Shown one piece after another: positions 7,481 through 15,404 of a DNA stretch of 44,074 bases. This DNA is from JBCAWW01 sp039024315 (GTDB lineage: Bacteria > Bacteroidota > Bacteroidia > J057): assembly GCA_039024315.1 (NCBI GenBank), contig JBCCQN010000043.1, forward strand, positions 1-44,074, in the 5' to 3' direction. A program made the translations under genes and the position numbers. Position 1 is the stretch's first letter. Every line of letters begins with the position of its first letter. Under the pieces are notes generated by a model that searched no databases, had not been told where the DNA came from, and worked only from the letters and a program-made list of their open reading frames with translations.

Positions 7481-7704
7481 CTATAGCTATTGCATTGGCG
7501 TCAAGCTAAGACAGTTTTCTGCTTCGCAGAACGTTTTTCCTATTCAAGATGCCTCCTCGCTGGTCGGCATGACAATAGTACTGGTGAGGTTTTCCTACGT
7601 TTTCCCATACTGTCATTCTGAACGGAGTGAAAGGATCTTGAAAATTTGGCGTTCCGCGAAGCGGATAAGCTCCTTAGCTTGACCCCTATGTGAAAGCGAT
7701 CGGG
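7481..7704. repeat. Long imperfect inverted repeat (REPIN/MITE-like doublet)
   Basis: Two copies of a ~93-base composite unit face each other around a 36-base centre (7575-7610). Each arm, read outward from the centre, has three parts. First is a 32-base segment starting TGTCAT and ending ATCTTGAA (7543-7574 reversed, 7611-7642). Second is the mini-hairpin core (7519-7533 reversed, with CTGC-GAA-GCAG; 7650-7664, with CCGC-GAA-GCGG). Third is CTTAGCTTGAC followed by an A/C-rich stretch. The arms differ by scattered substitutions but keep the order and spacing, so this is one palindromic mobile or amplified unit rather than chance. Confidence 0.75.
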
Positions 7705-7718
7705 AGACAAACCTCAAC

Positions 7719-10145
7719 CTAATGGCAACCAATCGGAGAACCATCTGGCATCTTGGGTGCAGGCATGATCTTTACTCGCTCAGGATGAGCGAAAAACTCG
7801 CTAATCATGAACTTACAATAATTACGATGGGCCAACTTCGCACTAGGTCGGTTGATGAGAGGTTCGCCTTCAAAGTCTAGGCGGGTTCTGATCTGTTGCA
7901 ATTCTTGGCGGGCTTCTGCTTTTACTTGCTCGCTACTAGCCGGATTTGCGGCCAGTTGGATCAAATGCTGAATGACACTCTTTTGCGCCACTTGTCGCAA
8001 GGACTCATGCATTAAAGATTCTGCTTTCTTTTCCCAGGCTTTTTCGCTGACAGCAGCGAGCACATCCCGCAAACTTAAAGGATCTACCTCTCGGGCACTA
8101 AACTCCACCAAGCGAGCCATACGCTGAGAATTGAGCAATAAAGCAAGCGTATGACTCAGGTTAGCTTCGGCAGCTGCGATTGGATCTAAAGTAAAGCCTG
8201 TGGTCGGTTTGAAATGCTCTCTACTTCGGAAATAGCCCGGTGGACGTGGGGGAATAATCTCCAAAATATGGGTTGGTATGGCTAAGCTAGCCGGTTCGAT
8301 CGTAGCTAAAACACTCTCTAGGGCCGCCTTTTGTTCGGCTTTGGGAATCATTTGAACAGGCGTTTGGCCATCACCTCTAACCGCATAGGTGTAGCGAAGT
8401 CCTCCGATGACTTTGACGGCGGCCTCAACCTGATAGCGATGGGCAAAATAGACGGGCACTAGGACATCTTCTAGGGTAGCCATGGGCATGCCCTCGGGGA
8501 TCATATGTTCGCCAAAGTTTTCTAGAGCCTTTTTTCTTAGCGTTAATACGCGATCTAGTTCTCCGTAGGCGGTTTTGCCATTGTCCCAAAGGTGAGCAAT
8601 GGGATGAGCGCCACCACGGGCACGAGCATCATAGTCGGTGATGAATAATAAGCCATCCTCGATTGTCTTTTGCAATATTTCTTGCAAAGCATCTGCCTCG
8701 TCAGTACCCTCGGGAAAATCCTGATAGCCATAGATGATGGCTCGCTCGTCCCAAGTACCAATACCTACATCATAGGCTTCGCTAAAATCCATTTCTCCCT
8801 TGTCGTTCAGGCTGATATATGGATGGGGATAATCCATTACAGAGGCGCGATCATTGACGCTGGCGGCATAGTTATGCACCAAACCAATGGTATGACCCAC
8901 TTCGTGAGCCGAGAGTTGACGGAGTCGAGCTAGAGCCATTTCGAGCATTTTGCCTGAAGGTGTTTTGCCTGCTTCATAAGGGCCAATCAAGCCTTGGGCA
9001 ATCAAAAAGTCTTGTCTTACTCTTAGAGAACCCAGCGAAACGTGCCCTTTGATGATTTCACCGGTACGAGGGTCGATCACGGACGCACCGTATGACCAGC
9101 CGCGCGTAGAGCGATGCACCCATTGGATGACATTGTAGCGTACGTCCAGCGGATCGGCATCTTCGGGGAGGATCTTTACTTGAAAGGCATCTTTATAGCC
9201 AGCCGCTTCAAAAGCTTGATTCCACCAGCGAGCGCCATCGAGCAAGGCAGATTTTACGGGCTCTGGTGCGCCTGGGTCGAGATAATAGACGATCGGCTCA
9301 ACGGCCTCGCTCATACGTGCTTTAGGATTTTTCTTTTGGAGACGATGACGGATAATAAAGCGCTTAGTCAAAGGCTGATCGATAGGCGTAGCATAATCTT
9401 GATAGCTAATCGAAATGTAGCCAGAGCGCGGATCAAATTCTCGGGGCTCATACTGATCGTCTGGCAGCTGGACAAAAGAGTGATGCTGGCGGACGGTGAC
9501 GGCTTCTGGACTCGGTACTACCGAACGTATATATCCTCCTTCGGGATTGCCTTGGAAGGTTAGCAGGGCTTCAAATTCACTGTTTTGAGGGAAGTTTTTG
9601 GTGCGATCTAGGTAAACGGCTGAGCGATTGCCATCGAGACTATAGTTGCCTTGGCCACTGCGACGGAGGCTACCACTCACATTGTGGGCATCGCGCATGA
9701 GGAAATTGCTCATATCAACGAGGACACGGCCTTCGGTTTCGGCGACGACGGTAAAGCCCGCTAGCACGGAACGCGCAAATGCTTCGGCTACCGATCGACG
9801 TTCCATTTGGTTTTGACTGACGGCCCGGTAGTCGTAGTTGGGTTGTACCATCAGTACTTTGGGACCGACACGCTCAAAAAAGACCACCCGCTCGCGGCCG
9901 AGTTGTCCTCGGTCAAGGCCGATATCATTGGAGCCGACGCCTGCGGCGAGGGAGTTGACGTATAAAAACTCAGTATCCCAACGATTGATTTCTAGCCAAA
10001 TTTTGCCGCTGCTCTCCTCCCAATAAAAAGGAAAGTAACCCTCAAAGGCTTGCATGCCTTCGGTCTTAGATTCGATGGTGGGTAAGGCTTCGGCGAAGCA
10101 GAAGCTAAAAAAGAGGACAAAAACAGAAGCTAGCAATACTCTCAT
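7719..10145 (-). CDS. Zinc-dependent metalloprotease (DUF5117/DUF4953 family)
   Basis: An 808-residue exported protein. The N-terminus MRVLLASVFVLFFSFCFAEA is a Sec signal peptide. The early region with FPFYWEESSGKIWLEI and the VGSNDIGLDRGQLG segment matches the DUF5117 N-terminal domain. The catalytic core has HEVGHTIGLVHN (about residues 414-425), the extended HExxHxxGxxH zinc site of metzincin-like proteases, followed by the SVMDYPHPY turn with a Met (about 436-444). The full protein corresponds to the DUF5118/5117/4953 architecture common in Bacteroidota and Gemmatimonadota, usually 800-900 residues, so it appears complete. It probably acts in the periplasm or on the surface; the natural substrate is unknown. 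It is separated by about 60 bases from the minus-strand T9SS cargo gene upstream of it. Confidence 0.9.
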   Translation of the reverse strand: MRVLLASVFVLFFSFCFAEALPTIESKTEGMQAFEGYFPFYWEESSGKIWLEINRWDTEFLYVNSLAAGVGSNDIGLDRGQLGRERVVFFERVGPKVLMVQPNYDYRAVSQNQMERRSVAEAFARSVLAGFTVVAETEGRVLVDMSNFLMRDAHNVSGSLRRSGQGNYSLDGNRSAVYLDRTKNFPQNSEFEALLTFQGNPEGGYIRSVVPSPEAVTVRQHHSFVQLPDDQYEPREFDPRSGYISISYQDYATPIDQPLTKRFIIRHRLQKKNPKARMSEAVEPIVYYLDPGAPEPVKSALLDGARWWNQAFEAAGYKDAFQVKILPEDADPLDVRYNVIQWVHRSTRGWSYGASVIDPRTGEIIKGHVSLGSLRVRQDFLIAQGLIGPYEAGKTPSGKMLEMALARLRQLSAHEVGHTIGLVHNYAASVNDRASVMDYPHPYISLNDKGEMDFSEAYDVGIGTWDERAIIYGYQDFPEGTDEADALQEILQKTIEDGLLFITDYDARARGGAHPIAHLWDNGKTAYGELDRVLTLRKKALENFGEHMIPEGMPMATLEDVLVPVYFAHRYQVEAAVKVIGGLRYTYAVRGDGQTPVQMIPKAEQKAALESVLATIEPASLAIPTHILEIIPPRPPGYFRSREHFKPTTGFTLDPIAAAEANLSHTLALLLNSQRMARLVEFSAREVDPLSLRDVLAAVSEKAWEKKAESLMHESLRQVAQKSVIQHLIQLAANPASSEQVKAEARQELQQIRTRLDFEGEPLINRPSAKLAHRNYCKFMISEFFAHPERVKIMPAPKMPDGSPIGCH

Positions 10146-10206
10146 AGGTCAAGAATTGGATTCAGGAAGCAGAATTTACGGATAAATATCGAAGCTCCCT
10201 GCTTTC

Positions 10207-11781
10207 TCAATCCACTATGAGTAATCGATGCCAATAAATTTCGGATGAGCGTTCTGGGACAGAAAGCCTTACTAGATATATACCTGGTAAAAGGTCTGCT
10301 AAAGAAAGCTCATGTGGTAAATTTCCTATGAGTTCTCTTGCCATTTGTTGCTTCCCCTGCATATCAAAAAGGGCAAGTTCTATCGAGAAACCTTCTGGAT
10401 CGGGCGCAAGCTTGAAATAGTCTTGCGCAGGGTTAGGATAGGGAAACAGCGAGTCAGGAAAGACAATGGGAGGCGGCGGAGGGGGGGTAGGGGCAATAAA
10501 CATCTCATCAAATTGGCCACATGACACACCTGCTAGGGTAAATGCGCTCAGCTTATGGGTTTGCGAGCGTTTAAATTCGCCGTCTATCTTAAAGATCAGG
10601 TCGTCTGAGGCAGAGGATTGATATTGTCCCAAACCCGCGGAATGAGTTAAGCGTCCTTTCCATTCGCTTGATTGTAGCCAGCCAAAAAAATCTACCTGAT
10701 CACAACTATCTTCATCTAAGGCACATCTCGAATAAATAAGCCTCATCTGACGGGCTAGCTTTATTTGGTTGCAAACTTCGATATGCTCAAAGTTAAGCTG
10801 ACCGACTAAAATATATGGAGGTTCCCCTCCTCCCACACTTTCGAATGGCATTTCTACTGCTTCGTGTGGATATACATTTTCGAGATCTGGAACCATCACA
10901 TCGTTCCAAGTCCCTATGGTTTCAAATGGGAAAACATGGGCAACTAATAATTCTTCCCAAATCGTGTCAGTATCTGTGCCTAGATATTCGAAGAATTCCC
11001 GATACTCGTAGCGCCGGTGTTTTTGTCGAGTTTTGCGAATGAGATCATAAGCGATACGTCCGTCGGTACGATGAATACTATCTAAAATGATATAGCGTTC
11101 AATTGTCCCCAAGGAGTCAGTAAAGCCTTCTCGATAGGGATAGTAACCCGAAACTTGGTATGCCCAAGTAGTATGTTCAAAACTATCTCCGATGGAAAAA
11201 TTGTAGAAATCCTTATGAGTAGGAAACTGAAAGCCTTTTTCCGCTCCATTGATGCCGATCTGATGATAGTAGCTGTTTTGGCCATAGCCCTTCGGGTAAC
11301 GCAAAATTCCGTAGGCTTTGCTTTGTTCGATAGTATCACCAGAGGAGAGGATAAGTTGGCGGACCGAATCCATAATACCATAAATCTCTCTCGCTATTAA
11401 ATTAACCGAATTTACACTGATATTAGCAGCCGTATCCAACAGCCAAGCGTTCGCCGGAGGCGGTAAAAACAAAATATTACTTGACCCATAAAAACATGTA
11501 CTGCCATCTAGTCGAAACGCCTGTCTTTTGCCCAAAAACAAAGCACGGTTGATATATCGACCTGAATCTGTCTCTTCGATAATCGGGTGCAAAAAGCTTA
11601 GATTTTGCTGCTGACTATCTACTCGGATCGTATAGGCATCATAGTCGGGAGTCTCATTACCGCTAGAGTCGTGGATGATATAATGATAATGCCAATCAGG
11701 ATTGACGATTGTCCAATTTTGAGCATGAAGAGAGGGGGCGGCCAGAAGGCTCGTCAGGCAAAGCAAAGTAAATGTGCGCAT
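10207..11781 (-). CDS. T9SS-exported surface or secreted protein with C-terminal sorting domain
   Basis: A 524-residue protein when started at the ATG at 11779-11781, which gives a clean signal peptide (MRTFTLLCLTSLLAAPSLHAQ). The open frame extends 139 codons further upstream, but that part overlaps the acyltransferase gene on the other strand and has no export signal in front, so it is rejected. The body (about residues 25-430) is not recognised. Around residue 435 there is a proline run (APTPPPPPPIVFPDS), then a type A T9SS C-terminal sorting domain: FPYPNPAQDYFKL, FDMQGKQQMAREL, LPGIYLVRLS. It should cross the outer membrane through the type IX system and be anchored or released there. 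Several Cys residues in the body could form disulfides. Confidence 0.8.
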   Translation of the reverse strand: MRTFTLLCLTSLLAAPSLHAQNWTIVNPDWHYHYIIHDSSGNETPDYDAYTIRVDSQQQNLSFLHPIIEETDSGRYINRALFLGKRQAFRLDGSTCFYGSSNILFLPPPANAWLLDTAANISVNSVNLIAREIYGIMDSVRQLILSSGDTIEQSKAYGILRYPKGYGQNSYYHQIGINGAEKGFQFPTHKDFYNFSIGDSFEHTTWAYQVSGYYPYREGFTDSLGTIERYIILDSIHRTDGRIAYDLIRKTRQKHRRYEYREFFEYLGTDTDTIWEELLVAHVFPFETIGTWNDVMVPDLENVYPHEAVEMPFESVGGGEPPYILVGQLNFEHIEVCNQIKLARQMRLIYSRCALDEDSCDQVDFFGWLQSSEWKGRLTHSAGLGQYQSSASDDLIFKIDGEFKRSQTHKLSAFTLAGVSCGQFDEMFIAPTPPPPPPIVFPDSLFPYPNPAQDYFKLAPDPEGFSIELALFDMQGKQQMARELIGNLPHELSLADLLPGIYLVRLSVPERSSEIYWHRLLIVD

Positions 11782-11905
11782 GCTGCTAGTTTTTAAAATC
11801 CACGGAGCTAAATACAAGGTCGTTGGGTTAGCGAAAAATTTATGCTTATGTACTAATCTGGATTGCTTGCTAGTTCTGACTTTCTGCTCTATACTTGCAA
11901 TTGAT

Positions 11906-12550
11906 ATGGAAGAATACAGCAAAACCCCCGTCATGATCATCGGTACGGAAGCCGAAGGTCGTATCGCCTTGGACATCGCCAATAGCTTGGATGTAACGGT
12001 CTTTGGTTTTTTGACAGATGAGCCCGAGGAGTTGAATAAACAGCTTAATGACGTTTTGATCGTTGCTGAGCTAGGTGGCAAAGACTCCAATACCTTGATG
12101 GAAGATCCTAATATCAAGCTGGTACTGGCGATGCGTGAAATCAAAGACCGCATCGAAATAGTTAGCTCTATGGCTTCTTTCGAAAAAGAATGGGTCAACC
12201 TCTTTCATCCAAAGGTAGAAGTTTCGCCTTATGCTAAGCTCGGTCGTGGGAACTTAATCTCTGCGGGAACGCTCCTTAAAGCAAACGTGATGTTTGGGAG
12301 TTTCAATCAAGTAGGTAGTTACGTAATCGTAGAACCTGATGCAGAGATAGGCGATTATTGTAATATCCAGAGCGGGGTGAAGATCGGTAGAGGCGCTTTG
12401 ATCGCCGAAGGGGTAACTATCGGTACAGGAGCGATTATTTATCCCGGCGTACGCTTAGGAGCTGGATCTACCGTAGGACCCGGCTCGGTCGTACTGCAAG
12501 ATGTCCCAGATCGCGAACAAGTCTTTGGCAATCCTGCTCAGGCAGTTTGA
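11906..12550 (+). CDS. NeuD/PglD-family sugar O- or N-acyltransferase
   Basis: A 214-residue protein from the ATG at 11906. An in-frame ATG at 11774 exists but would add 44 residues overlapping the start of the divergent T9SS cargo gene and outside the family's usual length. The N-terminal part has the PglD-like nucleotide-binding beginning (KTPVMIIGTEAEGRIALDIA, about 6-25). The C-terminal half is a left-handed beta helix of hexapeptide repeats (LGRGNLISAG, IGDYCNIQSGVKIG, IGTGAIIYPGVRLGAGSTVG). It ends with the typical VPDREQVFGNPAQAV, as in acetyltransferases of the NeuD/PglD group. It probably transfers an acetyl group from acetyl-CoA to an amino sugar or sialic-acid-like sugar used in surface glycans. 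No adjacent sugar pathway is visible. It ends 129 bases before the convergent dxs stop, with a terminator between. Confidence 0.85.
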   Translation: MEEYSKTPVMIIGTEAEGRIALDIANSLDVTVFGFLTDEPEELNKQLNDVLIVAELGGKDSNTLMEDPNIKLVLAMREIKDRIEIVSSMASFEKEWVNLFHPKVEVSPYAKLGRGNLISAGTLLKANVMFGSFNQVGSYVIVEPDAEIGDYCNIQSGVKIGRGALIAEGVTIGTGAIIYPGVRLGAGSTVGPGSVVLQDVPDREQVFGNPAQAV

Positions 12551-12574
12551 TCAAAGCTGATCAATATGAAATAG

Positions 12575-12607
12575 AAAAAGGCCCGATGCATCATCGGGCC
12601 TTTTTTT
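12575..12607 (+). terminator. Bidirectional intrinsic terminator
   Basis: The stem AAAAAGGCCCGATG / CATCGGGCCTTTTT around a three-base loop, flanked by A-run and T-run, lies between the convergent acyltransferase and dxs genes. It would serve both directions. Confidence 0.9.
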
Positions 12608-12678
12608 GATTCTATTTGTTTGGCGATAAGGCACTGCCTTGTCGCAATCTGAGCATTACCTTGTCATTGAACGGTCAA

Positions 12679-14589
12679 CTAAGATACCGGTACGCCGGTC
12701 AATTCTTTCACTTTTTCGATGATGGCATTTTTATCGTAGCCACATTCTGCCCAAAGCTCTGCTTGGGTACCGTGCTCGATAAAGCGATCTGGCACACCGA
12801 GGCGAACAACTTTAGCGCTGTAGCCATGATCGGCCATGAACTCTAGCACGGCAGAACCAAAGCCTCCCATGATACAACCATCTTCGACGGTGATGACTTT
12901 GTCATATTTGCTAAAGACTTCGTGCAGCATCTCCTCATCGATCGGCTTAACAAAGCGCATATCGTAGTGAGCAGGATGTAGATTGTGGGCAGCGAGTTCG
13001 CCAAGGGCGGCCTGCGCAAAATTACCCGGATGACCTACGGTCAAAATCGCCACATCTTCGCCATCGTTCATCTTGCGGCCTTTGCCTACCTCTAGCAATT
13101 CAAGCGCTGTTCTCCATTCAGGCATTACGCCTTGACCACGTGGATAGCGGATAGAGAAGGCACCCTTGCCCCATTTGGTGGCAGTGTACATGAGGTTGCG
13201 AAGCTCAGACTCGTTCATTGGCGCAGAAACCACCATTTCAGGGATGCAGCGGAAGTAAGCCAAATCAAAAGCACCATGGTGCGTAGGTCCATCAGCGCCG
13301 GCGAGGCCACCGCGATCGAGGCAAAAGACTACGTTTAACTTTTGCAAAGCTACATCATGAATCACCTGATCATAGGCTCTTTGCATGAAAGTGGAGTAGA
13401 TATTACAAAAAGGCACCAAGCCTTGCGTCGCTAAGCCAGCCGCAAAGGTAACGGCATGTTGTTCGGCGATGCCGACATCAAAAGCCCGATCAGGCATGTC
13501 TTTGAGCATATACTTCAAACTACAACCACTAGGCATAGCAGGCGTTACGCCCATGACGCGTTCATCTGCTTTGGCGAGTTCGATGATGGTATGGCCAAAT
13601 ACATCTTGGTATTTGGGAGGTTGAGGCTCTGCGGGTACTGATTTTTTGATCTCACCCGTGATCTTGTCAAAGAGACCGGGCGCATGCCACTTGGTTTGGT
13701 CTTTTTCGGCATGGTCATAACCTTTGCCTTTGACTGTCACACAATGGAGAAGCTTGGGACCGGGAATCTCTTTCATGTCCTCCATCAAACGGACGAGATG
13801 ATTGATATCGTGGCCATCAACTGGGCCAAAATATCTAAAGCCCAAGGCTTCGAAAAGCATGCCTGGATTAGTAGCAGCGGTAAGACCTACTTCTAATTTA
13901 CGGGCAATATTACGTGCGCTTGGACCTACTTTTTCGAGTTTGCCGAGCAAATTCCAGAGGTCGTTACGCAGTTTGTTATAGGTTTTGGAGGTGGTAATGT
14001 CGGTCAAATAGTCTTTCAAAGCCCCCACATTGGCGTCGATTGACATATCATTATCGTTCAACACAACGAGCATATCTGCCTTTTCCCAGCCACCGTGATT
14101 GAGACCTTCAAAAGCCATCCCACCAGTCATCGCGCCGTCTCCGATCACGGCGATCACTTTACGATCATCTTCCTTTTTGTAGGCCTTGGCTACTGCCATC
14201 CCAACTGCGGCTGAAATAGAGGTCGAAGAGTGTCCTACGCCAAAGGTATCGTACTTGGACTCCGAACGCTTAGGAAAGCCAGAGAGTCCTTCGTATTTCC
14301 GATTGGTATGAAAGCTTTCTCGCCTTCCAGTGAGGATTTTGTGGCCATAAGCTTGGTGTCCGACGTCCCAGACCAGTTGGTCATAAGGAGTATTGAACAC
14401 ATAGTGAATGGCCGTCGTAAGCTCGACAACTCCTAGGCTCGCGCCGAAGTGCCCACCGTTAACTGAGACTGTAGAAATAATGAAATCTCGGAGTTCTTCA
14501 CAGAAGTCATATAACTGCTCTGCGGGTAGTTGTCTCAGGTCAGCTGGCTCGGAAATTTGGGCCAGAAGTTTTCCAGGTTCAATTTTCAT
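12679..14589 (-). CDS. dxs: 1-deoxy-D-xylulose-5-phosphate synthase
   Basis: A 636-residue, full-length DXS, the thiamine-diphosphate enzyme that joins pyruvate and glyceraldehyde 3-phosphate. It is the first step of the MEP isoprenoid pathway in the cytoplasm. Visible motifs: HFGASLGVVELTTAIHYVF (about 47-65), VGHQAYGHKILTGR (76-89), and the thiamine-diphosphate/Mg site GDGAMTGGMAFEGLNHGGW (150-168), ending at the NDNDMSI Asn residues. There is also the pyrimidine-domain segment GIAEQHAVTFAAGLA (about residue 375), and DRGGLAGADGPTHHGAFDL. The start follows a normal family N-terminus. The gene stands alone, convergent with the acyltransferase and divergent from the copper-type locus. The intergenic palindrome at 14705-14719 lies about 116 bases upstream of it. 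Confidence 0.97.
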   Translation of the reverse strand: MKIEPGKLLAQISEPADLRQLPAEQLYDFCEELRDFIISTVSVNGGHFGASLGVVELTTAIHYVFNTPYDQLVWDVGHQAYGHKILTGRRESFHTNRKYEGLSGFPKRSESKYDTFGVGHSSTSISAAVGMAVAKAYKKEDDRKVIAVIGDGAMTGGMAFEGLNHGGWEKADMLVVLNDNDMSIDANVGALKDYLTDITTSKTYNKLRNDLWNLLGKLEKVGPSARNIARKLEVGLTAATNPGMLFEALGFRYFGPVDGHDINHLVRLMEDMKEIPGPKLLHCVTVKGKGYDHAEKDQTKWHAPGLFDKITGEIKKSVPAEPQPPKYQDVFGHTIIELAKADERVMGVTPAMPSGCSLKYMLKDMPDRAFDVGIAEQHAVTFAAGLATQGLVPFCNIYSTFMQRAYDQVIHDVALQKLNVVFCLDRGGLAGADGPTHHGAFDLAYFRCIPEMVVSAPMNESELRNLMYTATKWGKGAFSIRYPRGQGVMPEWRTALELLEVGKGRKMNDGEDVAILTVGHPGNFAQAALGELAAHNLHPAHYDMRFVKPIDEEMLHEVFSKYDKVITVEDGCIMGGFGSAVLEFMADHGYSAKVVRLGVPDRFIEHGTQAELWAECGYDKNAIIEKVKELTGVPVS

Positions 14590-14704
14590 AGTGATCGGAA
14601 ATGTTAAACGAAATGGCTGATTGTTTAACTAGGTCGTTTGAATTTTGTTATATGAAAAAACAATTATACCCTAATTGGACTACTTTCCCGAATCAGCAAA
14701 TTTC

Positions 14705-14719
14705 TATACTGACAGTATA
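14705..14719. promoter_or_regulatory. Operator-like palindrome TATACTGACAGTATA
   Basis: A perfect 7-bp dyad with one central base, in the divergent region between dxs and the copper-type locus. Short dyads like this are typical of dimeric repressors. It lies 32 bases before the ATG at 14752 and 92 bases before the alternative GTG at 14812. The regulator is unknown. Confidence 0.4.
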
Positions 14720-14751
14720 AACTATTAGTTGTTGCAAAATTATAGAAAAAA

Positions 14752-15204
14752 TTGACTGATTTTTCGCAATTCCTTGACTTTTGTTTACCTACTTGCATTG
14801 TATTACAAATTGTGAAGCAATCGGTTCAAAATATCATATTGCTGTTTGGGATGAGTATGGTGCTATTGGCGCCGATTTTACCCTATGTACAGTATGCATT
14901 GTTTCAAGAACGCATTGCCAATTTTTATTGCGAAAACCAATCTCGTCCAGAACTCAATTGCAACGGACAATGTTTTCTAGCTGAGCAAATAAAAGCACAA
15001 TTTGAAGAGGATTTGGCCCAAAAAGCCGCTGAGCTCCCGCCGGCACCTGTTTCTCCCGATGAGGTAGAAATTTTACCATTAGTGCGTACGCAAGTTCAGT
15101 CCCTATCTTTTCTACAGATGGCAAAGTGCCAATTCTGGGCGTTCCGCGCAGCGGGATATAGCAGCCCAGCTTTGGACATCCTCCTTCCTCCTCCCCAAGC
15201 CTAG
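14752..15204 (+). CDS. Small membrane-anchored protein with CENxxxxxxLxCNGQC motif
   Basis: The frame encodes 150 residues from the ATG; a GTG at 14812 (residue 21) is an alternative start and gives a more typical family N-terminus. One hydrophobic helix (IILLFGMSMVLLAPILPYVQYAL, about 28-50) is followed by YCENQSRPELNCNGQCFLAEQI (about 59-80). To my knowledge a CENK...CNGKC-type segment is conserved in a small Bacteroidota family found next to CDxCGC outer-membrane proteins and MbnP/di-heme peroxidases. The three Cys could bind copper or form a disulfide outside the cell membrane (inference). The C-terminal part WAFRAAG is encoded by a copy of the dispersed mini-hairpin repeat (15140-15154), so the tail is probably repeat-derived. 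It is the first gene of the probable copper locus; 200 bases with repeats separate it from the next. Confidence 0.7.
   Translation: MTDFSQFLDFCLPTCIVLQIVKQSVQNIILLFGMSMVLLAPILPYVQYALFQERIANFYCENQSRPELNCNGQCFLAEQIKAQFEEDLAQKAAELPPAPVSPDEVEILPLVRTQVQSLSFLQMAKCQFWAFRAAGYSSPALDILLPPPQA
15140..15154 (+). repeat. Dispersed mini-hairpin repeat inside a coding region
   Basis: CGTTCCGCGCAGCGG, identical in core to the intergenic copies at 152 and (reversed) 20090 and 20322. It lies in frame near the 3' end of the CNGxC protein gene. It is enclosed by a further perfect 6-bp pair, CTGGGC (15135-15140) and GCCCAG (15164-15169), making a nested hairpin. Confidence 0.75.
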
Positions 15205-15273
15205 GGAATTTTGCTTGATGAATAACAAAGCTTGCATGTCGAAGGTTGATTGGTAGCCTTTGATATTGGCTAC

Positions 15274-15303
15274 CTCCCGATAGCTATCGGGAGCGCGGAA
15301 CGC
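15274..15303 (-). repeat. Palindrome fused to a truncated mini-hairpin repeat
   Basis: CTCCCGATAGCTATCGGGAG (15274-15293) is a perfect 20-bp palindrome directly followed by CGCGGAACGC, the outer half of the dispersed repeat in reverse orientation. The same arrangement in the other orientation occurs at 37665-37691. Confidence 0.65.
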
Positions 15304-15340
15304 TTATTCGAATATGCTTTGAGCATTGATACTATTATTG

Positions 15341-15373
15341 GCGTCGCAAAATGTCGCGCCGCTACGCGGAACA
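15341..15373 (-). repeat. Mini-hairpin repeat copy with GTA loop and GCGTCGC module
   Basis: GCGTCGCAAAATG followed by a reversed mini-hairpin (CCGC-GTA-GCGG on the minus strand, 15359-15373). It creates a false upstream ATG (15351) in frame with the following outer-membrane protein gene. Confidence 0.6.
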
Positions 15374-15404
15374 AACATTCGATCCATTTTTATTCAAACT
15401 TATC

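Noticed and set aside
7481..7704. Insertion sequence
   Set aside because: No transposase frame is present inside or next to it; it is at most a non-autonomous element.
11774..11905. Upstream start of the NeuD-like acyltransferase
   Set aside because: The extra 44 residues overlap the divergent gene's start and precede the conserved family N-terminus (KTPVMIIGT).
11782..12198. N-terminal extension of the T9SS cargo frame (139 codons)
   Set aside because: It lies antisense to the acyltransferase gene and would put the signal peptide (MRTFTLLCLTSLL) in the middle of the protein; the start at 11781 is far better.
15351..15404. Upstream ATG for the CDACGC outer-membrane protein
   Set aside because: These 18 codons come from a dispersed repeat copy and would bury the signal peptide.
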